Positions 37,901-49,900 of a DNA stretch of 64,000 bases are shown here, in pieces. The DNA is from Linepithema humile (lineage: Eukaryota > Arthropoda > Insecta > Hymenoptera > Formicidae), in the NCBI RefSeq assembly GCF_040581485.1, contig NC_090128.1:4464001-4528000 (forward strand), read 5' to 3'. Made by a program: the position numbers and the translations under genes. The notes beneath the pieces are model-generated. The model worked only from the letters and a program-made list of their open reading frames with translations. It ran no database searches and was not told where the DNA came from. The number at the start of each line of letters is the position of its first letter. The first letter of the stretch is position 1.

Positions 37901-40900
37901 CCCAAGCTTAAGGAAGCGTCAGCTAAATTGTGATTGGTTAGATATAAAATTTGGACCGACTGTTTCAAAATGTGAGAAAAAATGAAAGTAGTTATCTTAA
38001 GTTATCAATTTATCAAAAATTTAATAGTCATAAAATTAACTTTTTCACTCATATAACATGCAACATTTCTAGAAAGAAGAAACTATTTTTTACAATTATT
38101 TTTAGTAAACATTTATTAAAAAGTCTTAAGAGACTTTCAATCTTATTATATACATATATAATCCTTCATTCTGTTTCATACGAACTGCTCTCAGCGCGAA
38201 TCGCACTCCACAGTTTGCAAGTACCTATTCTCGTTTCTCCCTACTGATCCGATAAAACCGTATCGATTCGCAGGATGACTAAATCCTCGAGTAAAAATTA
38301 CTTTTGAGCAAAGCTTTGAATCTCATTCTGTTCCTAGGAGCACCGCAGGAGAGTAATGAAAGCGAGCTTCCTGTGAAACTCATCTGGAACTTATCATTTC
38401 ACCCTTTCTCTCTCTCTTTCTTTCTTTTCGCGGAATCCACTCGCGACACTTCTCCGTCTTCTTCATCCCTACTTTATCCACAGCTTTTCCGCGGCTCGTT
38501 AAAAAGAGAAGGATCGTCCCCCGCCGCTGTTCTCAGCCCTCCGTTCTGCTCATTCGCACCAAGCGCCTCGAGAATCACTATCCCAATCTCCGATACTATC
38601 TTTCCTGTTGAATGGCCTATTTTGCAATTCATTCCGAGAGAGATGCTTGCTCAAGGAACTCGCAGCTTGCTCAACACACAATTGCACGCAAACCGTCGTT
38701 TATCTTTAATTATGAATGCGGAGGCCGATGTTTGCACTGAAGCGCGCGTTTCTCCATCCTCGCAGAAGTAGAACATCATCGGTGAACAAATATCGATTGT
38801 CGCGAGTTCGAATTTCGGAGATAACGATGTACACACGCCGCGTCATCAAACGTATACAATTACACGAGCATGTTAGTTTCCGTTCCGTTCCGTTTATACG
38901 ACGTTCGTTCTCGCCAAACCGTATTTTACAATAACCTATTTCGAGGAATGTTTGCCGGAAAATCGCGGTTTACTTAACACACAAATGCACTAACTGCCGT
39001 TTGTCTTTAATTACAAATGCATAAGCTAACGTTCGTAGCGAAGGATTGTTTTCAAAGAGAGCTGGACTATCGGCGATACTAACTATTTCCCGTGAGTCTG
39101 AATTTTAAATAGCCACACACAGTCGCTGCTTCATCAAAAAATCTGGAGGTTCTTGCTTCGAAATAGAGTGACTTTATTCCATCACAGAGATATTTGCCTT
39201 ATCAACTACTCTTTATAATTTTCGTAACCCTTTTAACAACCTCAATTTAAATATGAAAGTGTCCGTGCATTTAGTTTACACATATGTTATGACGTCGAGA
39301 GTATCTCAATATATTCTCTGATGCGAGGCATTTGAAGTTTCCTCATTTTACTCGCAAAATATTGCAAAATGTTTGATTGCATATGCGCATATCGTATATA
39401 CACTCACCTGTCCCACCACAGCGATAAGAACGAAACCTCGCTCCAGATAAAGGTCATGTTCGGCCACTGCTGCAACTTCGAGACCATGTTGTTCAGGATG
39501 CTCCTCGTGGAACTGTGAAAGTACTGCTCGAACGTCTTCAGCCATCCCGGATCGGTGTGGCTGTGTGGCACAAGGATAACCTGCAATAGAGAAATGCGAT
39601 ACCATTATGAGTTTTATCAGAAACGTGCCTCAGATATATAGCAGCTTTGCTGTAAGTTAATGCTGCTTTGTGCAAAATATCTCGTATCAATTGCCGCGAG
39701 TCTTATTAAACTGCAAGAGTTTTGGCAAAAGCAATAATTATTCTTTTGATAGAAAACACACATTTTCTTTATTTTGACAGCGGGCAAAAAATTCAAGATA
39801 TTTAATTGAAAATTCAACTAGTTCATTTTTAATTCCTTGTGCCATGTAACATAATTACATAATTATTCAATCATTACAAAATTTGTTTCTAAAAAATATC
39901 GGTTTAATTTTACTTTCGATTAGATCGCTTAAAAGCGACAGGAACATTTCCTATAGGTAAAAAATGATTTGCGATTATTTATAATTATTTAATTAAATCG
40001 AATTTTAATACATGACGCCGAGCCGACGGCGTTATTTTGTTAAGCGCCATTTTATGCCGATGATCTAATTTTCGTGTTCATTCATTAGAGTCTTGCATAG
40101 TGATTTACTACCTTCTACCACCGAATAGTACAATCCAGTCGCTCTTAATTTTCGACGATAGCACCCGAGTAATATGGAAATTCGTTAATTAGCTCGCGCC
40201 ACATCGACATCGGCTTGATGACGTTATAATGATGGTGTAATTGATGCACTACCGCATCTCGTCGCGCTATTAATCCGCAGTCGCAGTCGACGAGTGGATG
40301 TAACTCGCAGAACCGATTTGTACGATTTATTAGTTTACCTTTGGTAGACTCGCGCGCTCTCGATCATATTTAAAAAAGTGTTTCAACCTGTCTCGAGTGT
40401 CGGCGTGTCGATATTTGGAGTGGAGTGCGGACGACACTTTTTTTCATAGAATCCACCATGCGGGCGTGTGTCATCGCGCGATTTTATCGCTGCTCGCTTT
40501 GTTGTTAATATTTTACACCGGAATGCGATTAAAGCGCAATCAGATTTCCAAATTGCAAAAGCGAGACACCGCAGTATATTCTTTTTTCTTTTTTTTATAT
40601 ACATTTTTGCGACTTGAAACGGTTTCGGTATTTTTAAATCGCAACGATAACACAATAAATATGCAAATTCGAATATAATTTTACAATATTATAATAAATA
40701 TTCTTTTGTACTTTATTTTACAATTTTTACTTTATTTTACAATACAATATTTACTTTATTTTAAATTTTTATGAGCAAATTTCTATATTCACATTCTATA
40801 TTCATATGGAAAAAAAAAGATATTTGTGATTTGATTTGGAAAAAACAAATATATATATATATATTTCTTTGTATTTTACAATAAAGTAAAAAAGAATATA

Positions 40901-43900
40901 ATTTTATATTTCAAATTATATATGGAAAATAAGATATTTATGATTTGATTTATAAAATTATATTCTTTTATACTTTATTTTACAATAAAATACAAAAGAA
41001 TATAATCTTTTATTTGACATCAAATTACAAATATCTTCTGTCCTCATTTTACAATAAAATACAAAAAAATATAATTTTATATTTCAAATTAATCACAAAT
41101 ATCTTCTTTTTCTCCACATAGAAATTTGCTCACAGAAATTTAAAATTCCTCGACAGTTAATTTGCGTCTAAAAAGTGGAACTTACTTTAGATTTAATCTT
41201 GTACACTGACGATTAATAAATGTCTCCGTTGAACAATGTTGCATAATTTTTTCGTATCACACTTTATAAAAGACTGCTATATAATGGCAATTTCTCATTT
41301 AAGTCGACGTGGCTCAATTGCCTTTCGTTATTTATTCATGGGGGGAGCATTTTGATAGGTACGAGGTGATAAGTTTGATTAGTGCGAGACCTAGATAACT
41401 TGGCCGTAATAACTGTCACTGTAATAACGTGGTACAATGGAACGACAATGTCAATATCGCATAATTGATATACATACCGCCGTAGCGAGTTAGTAATTCA
41501 AACGACGTGAGATGCAACATCGCTTTTGACACAATGCGCAAAATTTATTACGTGTTGCCGGTTGCATTTATGCAATTTGGAACACGGACGATAATGTCCC
41601 CGAATTCGAGTTTAACATCTCCTTTAACGTGGAAGAACGATGTTTTCGCTGACTATCCGACCTATTTCGCGCACGGCAGATTAAGTGCCGGTTTTTTCAC
41701 ACAGCGTAATTTTTGTAAAAAAGAATCTCCCTCTTAACATATACATATGCAATATTGTATAATAGATACGAATGATACTCTTTTATCTTGGCATATTTAT
41801 CACGAGATAGAAAATAAATATGACAGATGCGTCTTTATTTCCAAATTTCGAAAATCTTAAAGTCTTGCACGAGTTTTGCTTAAAAATGCAGTTGCAAGTC
41901 TTCGGAGAAAGTGGACGAACTTACGTTTTTCGTTCGCGGGCGCAAGTGTTTTGCGGGAAAGCCAGTCATATATTCGATTTGCAAACTACACGGGATGGCG
42001 TAAATCTTTTAAACGAGAATCAACTCACAGCGGTAACTGTCATTAGTCGTCCCCACTCTCGGCGTTTCGTCCGAGCTTTGCATTTTCAGCGAGGATTTCG
42101 GGCCGCCCCGGCCGCCGCCACCACCGCTGATCAAATTCACGTCGGCCTTAATTTCATTTCGCGCTCACTACGCGGACAAATTGGAGCGTTCTTTCGCGTG
42201 GAACGCGCTTCCGAATTCGCGAAAGCTCTCTCGTTAATCAAAATTCGTTTCACTAGTATTCTGCCAAGCGCGTCTCCCGACGATGGCGGACGACGTTATT
42301 TTTCCGCGTATTGTTTATCGCGAGTTATTTCTGCCCGATGTTTGTTCTCCCAGGAGAACAAATATTTTTGTCCCGGGCGAAAAGTTAAAATTGTTGCCAA
42401 TATCATTATCTAAGGGAGAAGATGACAAAGATTACTTGGAAAAATAAATCATTGTTTTATATTTCGTTAATAATTTGTTAAACTTATCATTATAATTTTA
42501 ATTATTTGCAGTACTATTTTTCTTCTTTTCTTTTATAACATTTTCCACATTGTTAAATTTTATCAGATACCGCATGTGCGCATTTTGCAGCTAATGAGTC
42601 ATCGTTAATAATCATTATGCAAATTTATGAGAAATAACAATGCCTAATCGCTAATTCTAATCGCAACCTTAAAAACAGAACCATTTTTTCGCCAATTCGA
42701 TGATGTAATTAAAAAAATATAAAGTCAACTAATAATATTGATTTAATCGGTTCGATATCCCATCGTATATACCGGCGTTAATCTTGATCACGACCGTAGT
42801 CAAGGGCCAACGGCAACGGCAGGATCCATTTCACAGGACAAATAAGCGAAGTTGCCGGCAAGCTGCAGGCAGATACTCGCCTACATACGAGACGCAGCAG
42901 CCGGGGCTTATTGGTATGCATGAGACAAGCGCATCGGGTCATAGCGCCCCTTTAATACACCCCTGGCCCTTTGCCCTCGCCTGTTCTCGCCCGTCCACCC
43001 CACAGAACGCGCAGAATAGTATACCGTCCGGTTCCCACCCCTCCCCCCCTTTCATCCCCACTCGCGTCACGACCCCCGTGTACTTTGTCACCTCGCTGGT
43101 AACTTCGCCAGCTACTTGCCGGTATCGCTATTATCGCCCTTAACCGCGACATCGGGCGGAAGATGGAACGTGTACGGGCGGCATCTTCGCCTTGTCGTGC
43201 AATCACGGCTGCTCGTATACTCAAACGGCGACCGAATTGGAATTCAGACTGAAGCGCAAGGGAGCGCGCCGGCTGGAGAAAGCAATTGTTGCGCCGTTAA
43301 TGGCATCGAATATTAATATCGGCGCTAGAACGATACGATGTTCGTGGGAGCGCGAGAAATCGGCAAAGCGTACGACCGAAGTAAACAAAATAAGACGAGT
43401 GAATTTTTAGATTGAAAAAGCGGTATCCGATCATATAAATTTATTTTTATTATCCCAACTCGATGGAGTAACAAAAAAAAAAACGTGATGGTAAAGAAGC
43501 AATGCCGATAAACTTTGTCTAGTTTTGCATAAAAATAGCTTTCACTTAAAAAAGAAAAAAACAAACATAATATATAGAGAATGTAAAGTTTTGCGAGCCA
43601 AGGAAGGCGGTGATCCTTGAACGGATCGCGCGGAAACGACTGATCTGATAGAACGCCGTCTCTATTCCTGCCGTTCCGGCATCGATCGAGGCCCGCCCGT
43701 AAAAAATGTGGCGCGGATAAAAAATGGAGATGATCGTAAGGAGGTCGGGGTGAGTTTTGACGTACGATCGGGCGACCAATCCCGACTCGTTTCATTATGT
43801 TGTATCTGACGTCAGGTCGGCCGGATAGGAGACCGACGGTAAGAGAGGTGACATTTTCCCGGCCCTCGACTCGCTCCGGCTTTTTTACGAGCATCGGTCA

Positions 43901-46900
43901 TATAACTGGAGGGAAACGTGTCCCATCTCCCGCCGGGGGTAGGTCATCGCGGATGATCTTGCACGACGCTGAAATTACGAGTGTCTTGTTTACGCGTCCC
44001 ACTTTTTACGAGTCTATCCGAAGTATCGTCTCAATCGAGGTTAATCGAGATCCCATCGCTTTGTCGAGCTCTCCGAGAATACGAATTTAGAAATATCGTT
44101 AGAGTGAAGCTGCAAGGGCTTTCGGAGACGAGATTAACTCCTTCGTGTCTGTCGTGTCGATAAACTCGAACATTTCTTCATAAACGTAACATAAAAAAAG
44201 AAAGACTTTAACTTCTTTTAATAACTAGCGTTAAATCCAGCGGAAAACTATAGCTTTGACTTAAAAAAATATTATTTATCAAATTAAAATAGGAAAGCAA
44301 TTTTCACGTAAATATATTGAAATTTGTAAAAATTATATACAAAATTTTATAGCGCGTTGCGTTATCTTTCTATGCAAATTGCCAGCGTGAAAAATGTGCT
44401 GCAAAGGATGCGGGCCATGCGTTTTCTCGCGTGGTGATTAACGCTAAAAATTTAGTCAAGGAGCCGTTAACACCGTAACAAAGCACTGAACTTTTCGAAT
44501 CTCCCAGCGGTAAAGTCCAACTTTGGGAATATGTAGTTACTGACTACAACTTTCACGTAGTTTCGCGGCACGTATAAATAACTCTCTTAAGAAGTCTACC
44601 ACATATCTAACATATACGGATAAATTTTTATGTATAATCACAGCGCCTCAGCTTTAGCTGCCACAAATAATGAACTCGGATTTGCTGAGCAGCATTTGAT
44701 TTCATCAGATTTATTTTAATTAAACATTTTTGTTATAATTCGATAATAATGTTATTCAAACGAATACTTTATCGCAAATGTTCTTAACATTTTATTAAGA
44801 TTTTATTATTATTTGTCTAAAGTGGCGAAATTATTTTGCTGAAAATTATAGTACTCGTTCTAAAAAAAAGTTGCTTGAATATAGCTAATATCATTACGTT
44901 TAAATATCTTATTACTAAATTATAAATTTATTTTGTATTTATTTGATATTATAAGTATTCGGAGGTTACAAGATCATATTTAGTTCACATTTTTTATTCG
45001 ACTAAAAAAGTATAAATATTTTCCAATATTTCTTCAAATCTGGCTTGCTATTTTGTTCGAAATCTTTGAACATAAATCATTGGATTATGCTATTTATACA
45101 ACCAAAAATGAAACAGCGCGAGGAAGTAAACAACGCGACCCAAAGGTTCGATATGAAATGAAAGTAGAGCACGCGTCAAAGTTGTAGCATGTCAGTATTC
45201 TGTTGAAAAGTAGTAATAAACCGAAAAAAACAGAATGCAAATATTTGTCGGTAATGTATGTTTTAACTTTTTACGCTCTACAGAGAGAAAGTCTATTATT
45301 AATGTTACAATACAATATGAATAATAACATCGATTTTGGAAATTATAATAAACTATTCTTTGTTGCATCGATATATTAATAACAGTGAAAAGTATTATAA
45401 CTGTAGAACTGTAGCTTTTCCAGAGAGAATTGGCATATATCCTTTCATATTTTTTTCGTGTTATATTTCCTATATTTTATATTTCATTTATATATCATAT
45501 TCTTCATCCATGTAGCATATTGTGTTTGAAGCATATTGTGATTTAAAAAAAAAAACTTTGAAAAATGATTGTAATAAAAAATGCCAGAAAATGCAGCTAC
45601 AATGCTTTTTGTTTAGAGCTCGCGCGCCATTGATACGTGGAAATGAAAAATACAAACTATGAATAATTTCCGTCAATCCCTTTTTACGTCGAAAATAATA
45701 TTTTTATGCTGAAAAAGATTCAGCGCCTGGAAAATCGCGAGTCACCGTTGCAAGATTGAACAGCACTCTCTCAGCAGTATTTCGCGTAATATAACAGCAC
45801 GGAGTTCTACATCCGCATATTCGCAGCACGCATCCTTACAACTGTTACAGCGTGTCTCGTGTATCGTGTCCTTTTACGCGCCTGCGAGGCGCGTTAAGGA
45901 GAGACGTTGGTGCACGTATAAGCGAGGAGAACGTACGCGTTCTTTGAGAAACCGTAATGCAGTCGCGCGAGATGCGCGAGAAACTTCGTTAACGAATCCC
46001 TCAAATGCCTTAGATGATACATCGGCATAATTGGCTTGCTGACGCCAGGCATCGGATTCGCCTTGAAGATTCCGCAGATGTAGACGAAGCGAGCATCGGG
46101 CTGTTATATGAATACCGATACCTCACATCCGATGCAAGTTCGGCATTACGCGCGTTACACACTCCGTTACACGCGGCTTCAAAATGAGACAGACATTACA
46201 CATCAAGAATTATTTCTTATAAGTTGATAAAGATTAACTGTATCTTGGCAGAAAAGAAATATAATGTTGCATCCACATTGCATTCGTCCAATTTATTGTG
46301 CAGCAAATAAATCCAGTTCATTCAATAACAGTATTAATCAAATAAACACGTTATGTTTTTGTTTAATTAATACTGTTGTCGAATTATCCAGATTTATTCC
46401 ACTTGGACGAACGTTGTTAATGCAACATTATTTTTTCCTGTGCACTATATTCGTATTGTATATTGTATTGTAATTATACAAATTGTCGTACACGTATTAT
46501 TTTTATCAATTATTTAAAATTTTACATACAATATCTTTATTATTAGCATTGCAATACAACTTCACAGAATAGTATCCGATGTCTAGGAAAGAACTCTGCT
46601 CTTTCCGAGCTATTATCAGCGCGATCGACTTCCTATAAACCGATAGCGTTTTCCATACATGCGACGTTTCCTTCTCTAAAAGCTCGACATCGCGACCGCC
46701 TCTAAATCTCCGCATCAATACGGTCGAATCCAGATCCGAAAGGACAGTCTTCGTTGACTCGCAGCGGTGCATTCGGCACATACAGTCGCCGAAATCGCGC
46801 CCATTGGACGCCATTGTCGTGCACGTTTTCCAAAGGACTGTCGCCGCTCGTGCTATTGTATCTTCACGACAATGGACTGATGAGCCGGTATTGTCGAACT

Positions 46901-49900
46901 CGTCGAACTCTGTTTGTACCGGATCCGATCGGGGGATGACGAAGGAGGAAGAGGAAGTCGTAGGCGGTACGCCCGTTCCTCGCGAGGAACACGTGCATCC
47001 GCTGCATCCAATTGGAAATCGGCCGGCCTTACCTCGCGACGCGAGTAGTTTCGACGGTCGGTCGAGCATTCGCTTCGATATCATCTTCGAGATCCTCGGA
47101 TTAACTCGGCAGGATTTTCTCGAACGCCGGGATTCTTGATTCGCGACGCTAAGCATCGCGGACGCGACGAACGGCTGAGACGCGCAAGATATTGCGTTTC
47201 TCGCAATTTTCTTCGTGAAATGCGGAGCGCGGAGAAGTCTCGCTTCTACCAATAAAGCAGTAAATAAAGCAGAGTGTACACTCCGCAAGAAAGCAATTGC
47301 ACGAGAACGCAGCGACTTTTAGTACGAAACGCGCGAAGCACTGTAGCGACTCATGACAACATCCAGGGAAAAATAGGAAGTAATTACTGCAACTCTTCCT
47401 GCTCTTCCAGCGGAGTAGAAACAGACACAGCAAGAACAGACAATTGCAAGTCGCATCAAGTACTGTCAGCGTTCAGTTTTCTTTGAAGAGTTATTTAAGG
47501 AGCATTTTTCATTCAAAAATTTTGTCAAGTTATATCAAGCTCGAATCAAAAGTCGATTCAGCATCAAAATGCCGAAACTTTTGTTTTCAAATGTCCGCGA
47601 TATTTTCTGGACGCGCAGCGTCACTCGAAATTCATTCGCGGACGCCTTATTTCCTTCGAGACGGATCGAAGGGTCGACACGGAGCGAAATGCTCCTCTCT
47701 CGCGGATGAATTTTACATATTCCAGATTTTCTGCACGATTACCCACCCGGGCGACGAAGAATTCCTTCTTTCTACGCGTAATTGCCTGTCGTCGTTGGCT
47801 GGCGCGATGCCACGTTAACGCGCGGCTCGTAACTTTACAGTGGAAAAAAATATTAAAGTCGCAAGGAGCGCTAATTTATCATATCAGGGTACTTTAAAAA
47901 TGACCGAAAAATATAAAACTTCAGAAAATAAAATACAAATGTGTGTTATAACATCAACGCTCGTCGGATTAACGTCACTTTTATAATGGTAATCTGTGTG
48001 CATCCCATTTTTAGATTAAGCATTAATCACGCGTTTTAATAACGCGCAAAATCATATTTTTTGATTTTTTTTATCAAGTTAATATTTATTCGAAATAATA
48101 TTTGCAATATTATTTTCATCATCAAATTGCAATATCCATGATAGTTACGATAACATTTCTCTGTTTCGAAATTGTTCTCCGCTAACCGTTTATCAGAGTT
48201 TTACAATTGAAAGTTAAAATGTATAATTGCAAATGGAAGCTATAAATATAATCGTAGTCAAAGTTTGGAAAGGTGAGCGGCGTACATGTATAAAAGCAAA
48301 TGGAAACAAATTCGCAATCGTCGTCTCATAATGGAGAATCGCTCGCGAGCTTTAATCAAACGATTCTGTCAGTTGTCTCGTCGAGGGCAAACCACCGTGG
48401 GTCTAGGGACGATAGTTGATGACAGCCGTACAAAGGTTTGCCCGAAAACCGCAACACAGCGGAATTTACAGTACCCGCGAGTGTATACGGGAGGGAGGTT
48501 TTTTCGCGTCAATGCGTTTGCCGTCGGCAAATAAGTAAACAGACAAACTTCCACTGCAGGATTTTGCATCTTTTAAGAATGCATTAAGGATTAATTTATA
48601 CTTCGCTCCGTACGAGATGTGATCGTTCGCTCAATGATTCTCGTGAGAGAAAACAACCGTAAGTACGGTGCTTGATGAAGAACTTGTTCCGCTAGTGATT
48701 GAAGTCGCGCACGGCTGAGCAAAGGAGTATCTGTACTACTTGCGCACAGCAATACTCGCGAGCGTTGTCTGTTTTGATCAAGTAAGAGATAATCTTCAAT
48801 ATCCTTTTTTATCTCGGTCTCTCTGAATGTTCGAATACAATAACTCACTATTGTGCTACGAAATATAAAGTTAAAAATATTTATTATTTAAGATTATTAT
48901 CCCGCTGTATATACGAAGAATATATAGAGAAATTAGTGAAAATAAACGTATACAAAATTTTAATGTGTAATTTCTGCAAATTCGAATTTTGTCGCTATAA
49001 CTTGCACTTGAAAAAATAACAATCGAAATATAGAAAAAATATACATATATAAGTCATATACATGTATAACAAATTGCACATTTTATTTTTATGTAGTTCT
49101 CTATTTTACAAGTCTCAAAATATATGTTTAACGTTTCTCAGATCAATCAAGCTTCCATAAAATCGTGTATTTTTTCAAAATTTGATTTTATTTTCTCGGA
49201 TTATAGTAGCAAAATCCGGTTAAAATTTACTTATTGGAAATTACTTATAGCATATTAAACATTTTGTACATTTATTTTCAATAATTTCCCTATACATATA
49301 ATGCGATAACAACTTTAAACCTCCAAAGATTAAAGACCGACTTTATCGGTAATTATTTACCATCATTATTATATTTACATAACATAATAATAAATAAAAT
49401 ATAATTATAATAAAAACACAGTACTTAGATGGTGAGCACATAAAGTTGATAAATAACTTCCGTTAAAATACACTGACAAATCAAATATGCTCTTCATGAC
49501 GCATAAAAAGATTTATGTAAAAAAAATGTGATAAAAATTTAAATCTCGTATATCCAAACATTCGCGGAAAGCAAATCGCGAGAGTAACTCGAAAGATATA
49601 ACGCCATAAACAAAGCCTCCTTCCCGATTTCACGATTCTCCCAGGGCGCGTCAGATGAGCTTTTTACACTCCCTCGGCATCGTAAATCTTCGCTCTCGCA
49701 TTAACGGCAACGTGAAAGCACTAAGAAGAGCTTTCGCACGAGCGGTCGCGGATATCTCGTATTCGCCTCCGACATTTCCGCTGTTTATATCGTCTTACGC
49801 CTTTCTCTCATATCTGATGATTTTATAGAATAATCCCCGTCACCCTCCCGCCACCCCCGCACCCGTCGTTTGTTTGCAACTGCGTTATTGTGCTGAATTC

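Larger units (their letters stand above)
37059..39407 (-). other. 2.3-kb mannosidase intron
   Basis: Contains a (TC)n array near 37680 and a degenerate tandem duplication at about 38636-39140. No supportable gene. Confidence 0.75.

Noticed and set aside
43325..43894. 189-codon minus-strand frame with hydrophobic stretch
   Set aside because: The hydrophobic part comes from A/T homopolymer runs. No domain and no ATG-supported, conserved start; the adjacent patch is open on several frames.
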